Below are positions 49,302 through 58,315 of a stretch of 64,000 bases of DNA, in pieces. The notes beneath the pieces are model-generated. The model worked only from the letters and a program-made list of their open reading frames with translations. It was not told where the DNA came from and did no database searches. The first letter of the stretch is position 1; every line of letters begins with the position of its first letter. This DNA comes from Veronia pacifica (lineage in GTDB: Bacteria > Pseudomonadota > Gammaproteobacteria > Enterobacterales > Vibrionaceae): NCBI RefSeq assembly GCF_001707825.1, contig NZ_LYBM01000004.1, positions 62,001 through 126,000 of the forward strand, given 5' to 3'. The position numbers and the translations under genes were made by a program.

Positions 49302-51053
49302 CTAATCGGGTCGGTTGAGGATTAACAACTGCAATTCCCGTTTTTCTTCGACTGATAAGCCAAGAGTGTTCGACTTTGCTTGTAACTTAGCTATTTGTTT
49401 TTCGACACACTGGGCAAGAACGTTGTCCAGTGCATCCAAGAAGACATTCAAAATATCGTCTTCTGTATCGTTCGGTACTTTCCAACTGGCGAGTGTGGCG
49501 AGCATTGCCGCTTTATCTGACTCTCGCCAATTTTCTAAAATCTGGCCCGTAGTGATATTGGGACGGGTTCGACACAATTCAAGTAACGAGACAAATAAAT
49601 CTAATCCCGGAATGTCTGGCTCATTCATGCCATCAAGTGGCGGTACGTGCTCAACGTAGTCAGGGTTTTGTAATAGCAGAGATATTAAGGCACGCATTGG
49701 CGTGAGTTTCAGCTCTGCTGTCGGGCGCTTGGCCTGACTTTTCCCGTTTTTGCTGAGCAGTTTTTCCAGCTGACTTTCGTCCGGCAGCATGAGTTTCTGG
49801 CCCAGCTGTTTTCTCAAGTATAGTCGTAACGTGCCACCCGGCACTTTATCTATCAGCGGGACGGCGAGGGTGCTGAGCTTGGCTCTGCCCTCGTTACTGC
49901 TCGAATCTACCTGAGTCATCAGGGTGGAGAACATAAAGTCTGACAGTGTCATGGCACTTTTCAGGCGTTCTTCAAACCCTTCTTTACCTTCCTGTCGGAT
50001 GCATGAGTCCGGGTCTTCGCCATCTGGCAGGAACATAAATTTAAGCTGTCGGCCATCGCTGAGATGGGGCAGGGCCTGCTCCATCGCACGCCATGCGGCA
50101 TCGCGTCCGGCGCGGTCTCCGTCGTAGCAACATACAACGGTGGAGGTTTGCCGAAACAGCATTTGTACATGGTCGGCAGTGGTTGAGGTGCCCAGTGAAG
50201 CGACGGCGTAATCGACGCCAAACTGTGCCAGTGCCACTACATCCATGTAACCTTCTACGACCAATAACTGATTTGGTTCACGATGGCTTTGCAGTGCCTC
50301 GTATAAACCATATAGCTCGCGGCCTTTGTGGAAGATGGGGGTTTCCGGTGAGTTGAGGTATTTGGGGGTGCCGTCTCCCAGTACCCGACCACCAAAGGCG
50401 ATCACTCGTCCGCGTCGGTCGCGGATTGGAAACATGACCCGGCCACGAAAGCGGTCGTAGCGGCGGCCATTGTCGTTCTCTATCAACATGCCAACACTGA
50501 CCAGTGCCTGCTGGCTGTCTTTATCGCGGCCAAATCGGTTTTTGACCTGATCCCATTCATCGGCGACATAGCCAATGCCAAACTGCTGTACGATCTCGCC
50601 GGATAACCCTCGGTTTTTCAGGTAGTCGATGGCGGTCTGGCCTTTACTGCCGCGCAGTTCACCTTGATAGAACTGGGCGATCTGTCCCATGGTCTGGTAC
50701 AGGTCTCGTTTTTGATCGCTGCGGGCATAGGGGCCGCGTGGGCCTGAACCCTGCTCGCGGGGAACTTCCAGTCCAAGCTGACCGGCGAGTTCTTCTATGG
50801 CTTCAACAAACTCAAGGCGGTCGAACTCCATAACAAAGTCGATGGCGTTGCCATGTACCCCACAGCCAAAGCAGTGATAAAACTGTTTTTCCTGACTGAC
50901 GGTAAACGAGGGGGTTTTTTCGTTATGGAAAGGACAACAGGCACCGTAGTTCTTGCCCTGTTTTTTGAGCTTTACCCGGGCATCGATAAGTTCAACGATA
51001 TCGAGCCGAGCCAGTAGGTCATCAATGAAGGCGCGTGGGATCTTGCCTGCCAT
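49302..51053 (-). CDS. dnaG: DNA primase DnaG
   Basis: 583 aa. Residues 1-100: zinc-binding domain with CCPFHNEKTPSF and HCFGCGVHGN. Residues 110-430: RNA polymerase core with the TOPRIM motifs (LLVVEGYMDVVALAQFG and CCYDGDRAGRDAAWRAME). The C-terminal 150 residues are the helicase-binding domain. It makes RNA primers at replication forks. ATG 51053 opens MAGKIPRAFIDDLLARLDIVE, standard for the family. Confidence 0.98.
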   Translation of the reverse strand: MAGKIPRAFIDDLLARLDIVELIDARVKLKKQGKNYGACCPFHNEKTPSFTVSQEKQFYHCFGCGVHGNAIDFVMEFDRLEFVEAIEELAGQLGLEVPREQGSGPRGPYARSDQKRDLYQTMGQIAQFYQGELRGSKGQTAIDYLKNRGLSGEIVQQFGIGYVADEWDQVKNRFGRDKDSQQALVSVGMLIENDNGRRYDRFRGRVMFPIRDRRGRVIAFGGRVLGDGTPKYLNSPETPIFHKGRELYGLYEALQSHREPNQLLVVEGYMDVVALAQFGVDYAVASLGTSTTADHVQMLFRQTSTVVCCYDGDRAGRDAAWRAMEQALPHLSDGRQLKFMFLPDGEDPDSCIRQEGKEGFEERLKSAMTLSDFMFSTLMTQVDSSSNEGRAKLSTLAVPLIDKVPGGTLRLYLRKQLGQKLMLPDESQLEKLLSKNGKSQAKRPTAELKLTPMRALISLLLQNPDYVEHVPPLDGMNEPDIPGLDLFVSLLELCRTRPNITTGQILENWRESDKAAMLATLASWKVPNDTEDDILNVFLDALDNVLAQCVEKQIAKLQAKSNTLGLSVEEKRELQLLILNRPD

Positions 51054-51110
51054 AATTTACGATCACCAACCTTTTTGAATGGGAGGGAAAATGTCTTACT
51101 TTAAGATACG

Positions 51111-51148
51111 AACAAGCCGCGCACTCCGCAATGGATGCACGGCTTGTT
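51111..51148 (-). terminator. Hairpin between yqeY and dnaG
   Basis: Nine-base arms (AACAAGCCG and CGGCTTGTT) separated by 20 nt; no T run follows. It is a possible weak terminator or RNA-processing site that could lower dnaG expression relative to rpsU, as known in the Escherichia coli operon. That role is inferred. Confidence 0.45.
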
Positions 51149-51164
51149 TGCAAGGTGGAGCAAA

Positions 51165-51608
51165 TTATCCCAGATTAGCTTTCACTAACTGGCTAATTTT
51201 GCCCATATCAGCGCGGCCCTGAACCTGTGGTTTCAGTATTGCCATAACTTTACCCATGTCTTGCATGGATGCGGCACCGGAGGACGCAACCGCCTCTTTA
51301 ACCAGTGCAGTGATCTCTTCTTCAGACAGTGGTTGCGGCATAAATTCTTCCAATACGGCGATTTCTGCTGTTTCCACGTCTGCGAGGTCATCACGGCCAG
51401 CCGACTGATATTGCGCTACGGAATCTCGGCGCTGTTTAACCATTTTAGTTAATACAGCAAGAATTTCGTCTTCGTTCAGAGTTTTCTGTCCGTCGACTTC
51501 CTGCTGTTTAATTGCCGCCATGACTAGACGGATGGTACCAAGGCGAGGTTTATCTTTCGCCTTCATTGCCGCTTTTTGTTCGTCTTTAAGACGTTCAATC
51601 AATTCCAT
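51165..51608 (-). CDS. yqeY: GatB/YqeY-domain protein
   Basis: 147 aa from ATG 51608 (MELIERLKDEQKAAMKAKDK), with an AGAGGA ribosome site seven bases before. It has the YqeY helical fold with RLGTIRLVMAAIKQQEVDG, similar to the tail domain of the GatB amidotransferase subunit. The biological role is unknown. It lies between rpsU and dnaG in the macromolecular synthesis operon. Confidence 0.93.
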   Translation of the reverse strand: MELIERLKDEQKAAMKAKDKPRLGTIRLVMAAIKQQEVDGQKTLNEDEILAVLTKMVKQRRDSVAQYQSAGRDDLADVETAEIAVLEEFMPQPLSEEEITALVKEAVASSGAASMQDMGKVMAILKPQVQGRADMGKISQLVKANLG

Positions 51609-51632
51609 GCGCAATCCTCTGACTAAATCGAA

Positions 51633-51848
51633 TTAGTACAGACGAACGCGGCGCGCGTTTTCACGAGCCAGTTTCTTCAGGTGACGCTTAACTGCTGCTG
51701 CTTTAGCGCGTTTGCGAACAGTAGTTGGCTTTTCGAAGTGCTCACGACGGCGAACTTCAGAAAGAATACCTGCTTTTTCACAAGAGCGCTTGAAGCGACG
51801 CAGAGCTACGTCGAATGGTTCGTTTTCACGTACTTTAATTACTGGCAT
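51633..51848 (-). CDS. rpsU: 30S ribosomal protein S21
   Basis: 71 aa, very basic, from ATG 51848 ([20 protein letters not shown]), the complete S21 length. Needed for initiation on the small subunit. First gene of the operon with yqeY, dnaG and rpoD. tsaD is divergent, 182 nt away; promoters for both lie between. Confidence 0.98.
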   Translation of the reverse strand: MPVIKVRENEPFDVALRRFKRSCEKAGILSEVRRREHFEKPTTVRKRAKAAAVKRHLKKLARENARRVRLY

Positions 51849-52030
51849 GTGCCTTTCACCTCAGGGGTTGTTCAGTAATCGCTGGTGATAATATGACCAG
51901 CCTTGATTAAAAATGGTGCGGAATTCTAATCCGAGACTGGGGGTCTTGTAAAGCATAACTGGTGAATTTGATGTCACCCATGTAATATTGCCGCCTATTT
52001 TTGATTTTAGGTTATCTGTGCTGAGGTGTT

Positions 52031-53050
52031 ATGCGAATTCTGGGCATCGAGACATCGTGCGACGAGACGGGTGTCGCCATCTATGACGATGAAAAAGGGC
52101 TGCTTGCTCACCAGCTTTACAGCCAGGTAAAAGTGCATGCTGATTACGGTGGCGTGGTGCCGGAGCTGGCATCCCGCGACCATGTTAAAAAAACCATCCC
52201 ACTGGTGAAGGCAACGCTGAAAGATGCAGGCCTGACGCCGGATGATCTCGATGGGGTTGCGTATACCGCCGGGCCGGGTCTGGTGGGTGCGCTACTGGTG
52301 GGTGCGACTATCGGCCGCAGTCTGGCATACGCTTGGAATATTCCGGCGGTTGCGGTTCACCATATGGAAGGCCATTTGCTGGCACCTATGCTGGAAGACA
52401 ATCCTCCACCGTTTCCGTTTGTGGCACTGCTTGTGTCTGGCGGTCATACCTTATTAGTAGAGGTGAAGGGGATTGGTGAGTACCAGATCCTTGGCGAATC
52501 GGTTGATGATGCCGCGGGTGAAGCGTTTGATAAAACTGCCAAGCTGATGGGGCTGGACTATCCGGGCGGGCCGCTGCTGTCGCGTCTGGCAGAAAAAGGC
52601 GACTCAAGCCGTTTTACCTTCCCGCGCCCAATGACAGACAGACCGGGACTGGATTTCAGCTTCTCTGGCCTGAAAACCTTCGCGGCGAACACGATTGCTG
52701 CGAATGGTAATGATGATCAGACCCGTGCTGATATTGCCCGTGCCTTTGAAGATGCGGTAGTGGATACGCTGGCAATTAAATGTAAGCGCGCCCTTAAGCA
52801 ATGTGGCATGAAGCGGATTGTGATTGCAGGCGGCGTAAGTGCTAACCGCCATCTGCGTGCCAAACTGGCAGAGCTTGCAGACAATATCGGCGGTGAAGTG
52901 TATTACCCTCGCACGGAATTTTGTACCGACAACGGTGCAATGATTGCTTATGCAGGTATGCAGCGTCTGAAAAACGGTGAAAACATGGATCTGGGCGTGA
53001 AGGCATTCCCTCGCTGGCCGATTGATCAGCTCAAGCCAATCGCTGAGTAA
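52031..53050 (+). CDS. tsaD: tRNA N6-threonylcarbamoyladenosine transferase TsaD
   Basis: 339 aa ASKHA-fold enzyme. [19 protein letters not shown] opens the protein; the metal-binding [10 protein letters not shown] is near residue 111; [15 protein letters not shown] lies late. With TsaB, TsaC and TsaE it adds threonylcarbamoyl to A37 of tRNAs reading ANN codons. A TGAGGTG ribosome site precedes ATG 52031. Intact, followed by a terminator. Confidence 0.98.
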   Translation: MRILGIETSCDETGVAIYDDEKGLLAHQLYSQVKVHADYGGVVPELASRDHVKKTIPLVKATLKDAGLTPDDLDGVAYTAGPGLVGALLVGATIGRSLAYAWNIPAVAVHHMEGHLLAPMLEDNPPPFPFVALLVSGGHTLLVEVKGIGEYQILGESVDDAAGEAFDKTAKLMGLDYPGGPLLSRLAEKGDSSRFTFPRPMTDRPGLDFSFSGLKTFAANTIAANGNDDQTRADIARAFEDAVVDTLAIKCKRALKQCGMKRIVIAGGVSANRHLRAKLAELADNIGGEVYYPRTEFCTDNGAMIAYAGMQRLKNGENMDLGVKAFPRWPIDQLKPIAE

Positions 53051-53136
53051 TTTCACTCGTTCCCTCATCTGCTTTGATGAAGAGCGGGTCGTATTAAAGA
53101 GCAGGTTCTGATGAAGAATGTGCTCTAATATAGAAG

Positions 53137-53161
53137 AGGCTGCAATGTGCAGCCTTTTTTG
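53137..53161 (+). terminator. Terminator of tsaD
   Basis: AGGCTGCA pairs with TGCAGCCT around AT, followed by T6. It lies about 85 nt after the tsaD stop. Confidence 0.92.
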
Positions 53162-53519
53162 TTTCTGGTGTTTAGGCTGTTTTTGCTTTTTCCGCTAAGT
53201 AAGGCATCTTCTTTTATTCGCCTTACCTTTCCTTCACTCTTCCTCTTTATTAACGCCATATCACCAACGTGCTGATTTTTAGTTTTAGAATAAAAATTCT
53301 ACTTTTCTCATATGCAATCCAGTTACTCATCCCGAGCTATGCCATAACTAGTGACTTAAGCTGTCTGTTATTAAGTCTATTAATAGTAAAACGTCATTTA
53401 TGCCAACGGAAACTGGCTGCGACATACAAGGGATTGAATACCGCCTGTTGTGACTGTTGAAAGCGACTGCCCGCGTTTGTTGAGATCAGTATCCGATGGT
53501 TTGCTGGAAGAACCAAACC
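53162..53519. other. Intergenic region before the membrane protein gene
   Basis: About 360 nt. A short open frame of 63 codons from 53269 runs through here but is Leu/Ser-rich with no ribosome site, and is not called. The region should hold the promoter of the following gene. Confidence 0.4.
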
Positions 53520-54329
53520 ATGTTGATTGAAAAGAATTACGTCTTCGCCGTACTTGCCATTCTCGTTGTCGCAACGACAGACGCCGTTGGATCTTTGTTG
53601 GGATTCTGGTTTGCCCCTGAAACGGCAGGAAATAAGATGTGGGTGATAAAGGGACTGTTATTACTGGCTCTGGTACTGCTAAGTTTCTCCGTTAAAAGGT
53701 GGGTCTATCAACAGACCTCAGACGGGTTTTATCGCAAAGTTGCCTGGCTCAGCCTGCTCTCATTGCTGGTTTGTCTTGGCGGTGACATCACCAATGCCAA
53801 TTTTTCCGAAACCTTCTATCGCTACGATGGCGTGGTGAAACATGATTATCTGGCGGATTCTGTGATGTTTTTCGGGCCGGGTTATTTGTTGCTGCTTATT
53901 AATGGCGCATTAGTCACAAGGCGCAATGGCATAAAACCGACGGTTATCGGGCAGTTCATACTTGCTGGCGTGCTTGCAGGGGCGTTATCGATATTTATTA
54001 TGCATATACCGGGTACAGGTGTTTTCGTGAAAACGATGACCAGTATCTACGCTGCACTTATCGGTGCCGTTGGCCTGCTGGGCATTTTATTGATTCACTC
54101 TTTTGGCGGTATCAGAGCGTCAAAAGGTGTGTGGATGGTGGGTTTCGGGTTTATGTTGGCAGCGATTGCTGATGCGGTGATCGGTCATTTTTGGATTTAC
54201 GGCAATGGTGGTCAGGGATACTACCCGGATGTTCGCCATGTAAACTGGATTCTCTACGCCGCGTCACAGGCTATGGTGATTTATCTTCCCTTCGTGCTCG
54301 TCTCACATGAAAAGGGAAAGACGGCTTAG
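53520..54329 (+). CDS. Multi-pass membrane protein of unknown function
   Basis: 269 aa from ATG 53520, with GGAAGAA upstream as ribosome site; an in-frame ATG eight codons earlier is less likely. About eight hydrophobic segments are visible. Polar, possibly functional residues in the loops include [18 protein letters not shown] and [15 protein letters not shown]. The [18 protein letters not shown] segment near the end is another. I do not recognise the family. It is convergent with plsY, with a four-base overlap of the two genes' ends. Confidence 0.65.
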   Translation: MLIEKNYVFAVLAILVVATTDAVGSLLGFWFAPETAGNKMWVIKGLLLLALVLLSFSVKRWVYQQTSDGFYRKVAWLSLLSLLVCLGGDITNANFSETFYRYDGVVKHDYLADSVMFFGPGYLLLLINGALVTRRNGIKPTVIGQFILAGVLAGALSIFIMHIPGTGVFVKTMTSIYAALIGAVGLLGILLIHSFGGIRASKGVWMVGFGFMLAAIADAVIGHFWIYGNGGQGYYPDVRHVNWILYAASQAMVIYLPFVLVSHEKGKTA

Positions 54330-54946
54330 TCATCACCGTCATTATCTGGTAAAGGCTTGTTTTTATTCCAAATCTTAGGTTCTTTTTTCTCCAGCAGGCG
54401 TTTGATATTGGCCTGATGCCTGAGCAGGATCAGACAGCACAACATGGCAACCGGCATGGTGAATTGGGGTTTGATTAACCAAGTGAAAAGCGGGGCCATA
54501 AGTACAGTGACAATCGCGGCCAGCGATGAGTATTGAGTGACCACGACCACAATCAGCCAGCAGGCAATCAGCGCCCCTGCCAAATCCAGACCTATCGGAG
54601 CCATCGCACCCAGGGCAGTGGCAACGCCTTTACCGCCCTTAAACTGAAAAAATACCGGGAACATATGGCCGAGGCAGGCAGCGACGGCAATCAGGCCAAG
54701 AAAAAAGGGATTAATGCCAAGGTAATAGCTCAGCCAGACCGGAATAGTGCCTTTTAACATATCGCAAAACAGTACCAGCACAGCCGCAAATCGTCCGCCG
54801 AGCCGCAGTACATTGGTGGCACCCGGATTGCCCGATCCCTCGGTGCGTGGGTCTGGCAGATTCATTGCACGGCAAACCAGAATGGCACTTGAGATAGAGC
54901 CAAGCAGGTAGGCGGCAATTATCATGAACAGGGCAATCAATGTCAT
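54326..54946 (-). CDS. plsY: Glycerol-3-phosphate acyltransferase PlsY
   Basis: 206 aa from ATG 54946; an upstream TTG is in frame but not supported. Five membrane helices. Conserved loops: [16 protein letters not shown] (first), [20 protein letters not shown] (second, catalytic), and [14 protein letters not shown] (third, phosphate-binding). It transfers acyl groups from acyl phosphate to glycerol-3-phosphate, the first step of phospholipid synthesis. It is divergent from folB. Confidence 0.96.
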   Translation of the reverse strand: MTLIALFMIIAAYLLGSISSAILVCRAMNLPDPRTEGSGNPGATNVLRLGGRFAAVLVLFCDMLKGTIPVWLSYYLGINPFFLGLIAVAACLGHMFPVFFQFKGGKGVATALGAMAPIGLDLAGALIACWLIVVVVTQYSSLAAIVTVLMAPLFTWLIKPQFTMPVAMLCCLILLRHQANIKRLLEKKEPKIWNKNKPLPDNDGDD

Positions 54947-55130
54947 CCAGGATCCCAATATTGATCAATCGCTAGAGTTTGCAGGATATTACTTGTTATA
55001 GTTCGGCACCGTAGCACGACTTCATTGTATCGTCACGAGCTGACAGCATGCTGTTTTGTGGATTATATCCCGAGTTAGCTGATGTTACGCATTTTCAATC
55101 GTTTTAGGTATCCGACCTCTGAAATTTTCT

Positions 55131-55490
55131 ATGAACATGGATTTAGTATTTATTGAACAGCTTGAAGTCATTACGACGATTGGTGTGTATGACTGGGAGC
55201 AGGAGATTAAACAGAAACTGGTGTTTGATCTTGAAATGGCACACGACAACCGTCCTGCTGCGGACAGTGATGAGGTCTCTCTGGCCCTTGACTACGCGGC
55301 GGTCAGTAGTGCGGTGATCGAATTGGTTGCCAATGGCCAGTTTAAGCTGGTTGAACGTGTCGCCGAAGACGTCGCTTCCCTGATCCAGTCCCGCTTCGGG
55401 GTGCCGTGGATCCGGGTAAAAGTCAGTAAGCCGGGTGCAGTGGCTGAAGCCCGTACCGTGGGTGTAGTAATTGAGCGAGGCGAGCGGTGA
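55131..55490 (+). CDS. folB: Dihydroneopterin aldolase FolB
   Basis: 119 aa of the tunnelling fold. MDLVFIEQLEVITTIGVYDWE fits the FolB start; ATG 55131 is used, though ATG 55137 is equally possible. The active-site Glu and Lys lie in GVYDWEQEI and VKVSKPGA. It converts dihydroneopterin to 6-hydroxymethyldihydropterin in folate synthesis. The stop overlaps the folK start (GTGA), so both are co-translated. Confidence 0.95.
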   Translation: MNMDLVFIEQLEVITTIGVYDWEQEIKQKLVFDLEMAHDNRPAADSDEVSLALDYAAVSSAVIELVANGQFKLVERVAEDVASLIQSRFGVPWIRVKVSKPGAVAEARTVGVVIERGER

Positions 55491-55981
55491 CTCAGGTTCT
55501 GGTAAGTGTTGGCTCAAATATTGAGCGAGAGCGTCATATCTCTGAAGGACTTCAGGCGCTGAAAGAGTTAGATCCGGCCTGCCGTGTCTCCCGCGTATTT
55601 GAAGCGGTGCCGGTTGGCTTTGAAGGACCGAACTTTTTTAATCTGGTGGTGGAGCTCAACACTGAGATGTCACTGGACGGTATCACTGAGGCGCTGCGAG
55701 AAATTGAAGCGCGTTGGGGCCGCGAGCGCGACGCGATTAAATTCCGTGACCGGACTCTGGATATCGACCTTTTGACCTACGGTGATCTTTTCCAGCCAGA
55801 AGGTCCCACGCTCCCTCGTAAAGACGTTTATAAGTTTGCTTTCACCCTTTGGCCGCTTGCAGAGTTGTGTCCTGATCAACAGATCCCGGGTGACAGTCAA
55901 ACCTATGCCGAAGCATGGCAGGCGTTTGATGAGGAGCAACCTCTGTGGCCTGTGACTGACTTATCTTTTTTAAATGTTTAA
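55487..55981 (+). CDS. folK: 6-hydroxymethyl-7,8-dihydropterin pyrophosphokinase FolK
   Basis: 164 aa from GTG 55487 overlapping folB by four bases. Motifs: VLVSVGSNIERERHI at the N-terminus, GPNFFNLVVELNT, and the catalytic RDRTLDIDLLTYGD. It transfers pyrophosphate from ATP to the FolB product, completing the dihydropterin branch of folate synthesis. Intact. Confidence 0.96.
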   Translation: MTQVLVSVGSNIERERHISEGLQALKELDPACRVSRVFEAVPVGFEGPNFFNLVVELNTEMSLDGITEALREIEARWGRERDAIKFRDRTLDIDLLTYGDLFQPEGPTLPRKDVYKFAFTLWPLAELCPDQQIPGDSQTYAEAWQAFDEEQPLWPVTDLSFLNV

Positions 55982-56033
55982 AACGAGACAGTGCTGGTTT
56001 AAGTGTGTCTCGAATGACTGATCTGAGAAAAAT

Positions 56034-56846
56034 ATGACAAATTTAGAAGCCTTCATGTTGGCTCTGATTCAGGGGCTGACTGAATTCCTTCCTGTTTCCA
56101 GCTCTGCCCATCTCATTCTTCCTTCTGCTGTTCTGGGCTGGGCTGATCAGGGACTGGCGTTTGATGTGGCGGTTCACGTTGGTACTTTGCTGGCAGTGCT
56201 GGGTTATTTCCGTAAGGAAGTGGTGCAACTGTTGAATGCTTTCTTTGGCTCGATCTTTAAAAAAGAACGCTCTAAAGATGCGATGCTGGCATGGATGATC
56301 GTGCTGGCGACCATTCCGGCGGGTTTGTTCGGTCTGTTTGTGAAAGCTTTCGACATTGTTGACCTCTATCTGCGCTCACCTTGGGTGATTGCCACCACGT
56401 GTATCGTGTTCGGTGCGCTGCTCTGGTGGGTTGACCGTCGGGCAAGTTGTCAGGTGAATGAATACGAGACGACGCCGAAATCTGCACTGCTGATTGGTCT
56501 GGCGCAGGCGATGGCAATCATCCCCGGCACTTCACGTTCAGGCGCGACCATGACCGCAGCTCTGTATCTGGGTTACACCCGTGAAGCGGCTGCCCGCTTC
56601 TCCTTCCTGATGTCTATTCCCATCATTGTGCTGGCTGGCGGTCTGCTGAGTATCAGCCTTGCCAAGGGCGAAGCACCGATTATGTGGGAGCCGATGCTGA
56701 TCGGTGTCGTGGTGTCCTTCATCAGTGCGTATCTGGTGATTCACTGGTTCCTGAAGCTGGTAACCCGTGTTGGTATGTTGCCGTTTGTGATTTACCGCAT
56801 CCTGCTGGGCTTTGGTCTGGTGTTCTTCCTGTCCATGCATGGCTAG
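56034..56846 (+). CDS. uppP: Undecaprenyl-diphosphatase UppP (BacA)
   Basis: 270 aa integral membrane protein with the two signature loops [16 protein letters not shown] and [18 protein letters not shown]. It recycles the carrier lipid undecaprenyl pyrophosphate for wall and O-antigen synthesis. The start is ATG 56034 ([18 protein letters not shown]). A terminator follows and is shared with the convergent cca gene. Confidence 0.97.
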   Translation: MTNLEAFMLALIQGLTEFLPVSSSAHLILPSAVLGWADQGLAFDVAVHVGTLLAVLGYFRKEVVQLLNAFFGSIFKKERSKDAMLAWMIVLATIPAGLFGLFVKAFDIVDLYLRSPWVIATTCIVFGALLWWVDRRASCQVNEYETTPKSALLIGLAQAMAIIPGTSRSGATMTAALYLGYTREAAARFSFLMSIPIIVLAGGLLSISLAKGEAPIMWEPMLIGVVVSFISAYLVIHWFLKLVTRVGMLPFVIYRILLGFGLVFFLSMHG

Positions 56847-56884
56847 TTTGCTGAGGCAAACCTAGCTTTGCTGAACGGGAAACG

Positions 56885-56914
56885 AAAAAAGCTGCCATTT
56901 GGCAGCTTTTTTTA
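56885..56914. terminator. Bidirectional terminator between uppP and cca
   Basis: AAAAAAGCTGCCA pairs with TGGCAGCTTTTTTT. It lies between the convergent stops, with A and T runs for both strands. Confidence 0.93.
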
Positions 56915-56931
56915 TGGTCGCGGTGAAACCT

Positions 56932-58167
56932 TTATCGGGTAGCAAGATAGGCTTTGACGGCTTCAACCCGCTGCTGCGTCAGTTGCTCACGAATTGCCGG
57001 CCCTTTGAAACCAGCGGCAACGATGGGCTTTACATCCACTTGCTGGGCGGCAGCGAAAGCTTGTTGTAGCCAGTCTGCCTGCGGGTAGTCATTTTGCTCA
57101 AACCCCTTGCGGCCGAGATGGTCGGCTTTACTGGCCAACGCCAGTTGCAGTGCCCGCTCAGGCTTACGCCAGAAATCGTTGCGGTCGAAGATTTTGACAA
57201 AGGTACTGGCTCTCAGCTCTCCGGCATTGTGAACATTGGTATGTTCAGCACACACTACCAGTGCCGCATCCCGGTATGGGTTGGGCACTTTTAGCCGGGT
57301 GCAGAGTGCTTTGATTGGCTTCAGCCCGGTCTGGGTATGCTTGTGATGACTTGGCCATTCTTCTTCCGGGGTCAGCGCTTTGCCAAGATCGTGCAGTTGG
57401 GCAGCAAAACGAATCACGGGATCCTCGGTTAGAAGCGCGGCCTGACGGGCAACCATAATATTATGAACGCCGGTATCAATTTCAGGGTGCCAGCGTTCAG
57501 GCTGGGGAACACCAAACAAATCATCCAGTTCAGGCAGTACCACTTTCAGTGCGCCGCAATCTCGCAACACAGAGAGAAAAACATCGGGACGCTCGGTGTG
57601 CAGGGCTTTTTCCCATTCGCGCCAAACCCGCTCCGGTGTCAGTGCTTCCAGCTCTCCACTGTCACTGATTTGCTGCATCAATGTGATGGTCTCGTCTGCG
57701 ACGGTAAAGCCCAGTGAGGCAAATCTTGCAGCAAAGCGGGCAACCCGGAGCACCCGGAGTGGGTCTTCTACAAACGCTGGCGAGACATGACGCAGGATCC
57801 TATCAGCCAGATCTTGCTGACCGCCATGCGGGTCAACCAGCTCGCCGTCTTCGCCCTGCGCCATCGCATTGATAGTCAGGTCGCGACGAATCAGGTCATC
57901 TTCAAGGGTAACATCTGGCGTGAAATCGCAGATGAACCCGGTGTAACCCTGACCGGATTTTCTCTCAGTGCGGGCGAGGGCATATTCCTCATGGGTTTTG
58001 GGGTGCAGGAAAACAGGAAAGTCAGCCCCCACCTGCTGATATCCGGCGTCTGTCAGGGTCTGTATGTCTGCGCCAACGACGACCCAGTCTTTGTCTTTTA
58101 CTTCAAGTCCGAGAAGCTGATCGCGTACTGCGCCACCAACAAGATAGGTTCTCACATCGTATTCCAC
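56932..58167 (-). CDS. cca: CCA tRNA nucleotidyltransferase (with HD domain)
   Basis: 411 aa, the class II nucleotidyltransferase. [34 protein letters not shown] and [13 protein letters not shown] form the head and neck. A C-terminal HD domain ([11 protein letters not shown], near residue 250) gives phosphatase activity in this branch. It adds CCA to tRNA 3' ends. The start is GTG; GTG 58167 is used but GTG 58155, with GGAA upstream, is also possible (MRTYLVGG). Confidence 0.95.
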   Translation of the reverse strand: MEYDVRTYLVGGAVRDQLLGLEVKDKDWVVVGADIQTLTDAGYQQVGADFPVFLHPKTHEEYALARTERKSGQGYTGFICDFTPDVTLEDDLIRRDLTINAMAQGEDGELVDPHGGQQDLADRILRHVSPAFVEDPLRVLRVARFAARFASLGFTVADETITLMQQISDSGELEALTPERVWREWEKALHTERPDVFLSVLRDCGALKVVLPELDDLFGVPQPERWHPEIDTGVHNIMVARQAALLTEDPVIRFAAQLHDLGKALTPEEEWPSHHKHTQTGLKPIKALCTRLKVPNPYRDAALVVCAEHTNVHNAGELRASTFVKIFDRNDFWRKPERALQLALASKADHLGRKGFEQNDYPQADWLQQAFAAAQQVDVKPIVAAGFKGPAIREQLTQQRVEAVKAYLATR

Positions 58168-58315
58168 TATTCTTAAATCACTCTACTTATCTTAAACATC
58201 TATGGTGATGAACAAAAATCCAATTGTTATCCTGACTGTGCAACCGCTTTACAGAGTGTATGAGGTTGGTTAGGGTGACGGTCATCGGCGTGTATCAGGG
58301 ATTAAACAGGTAAAG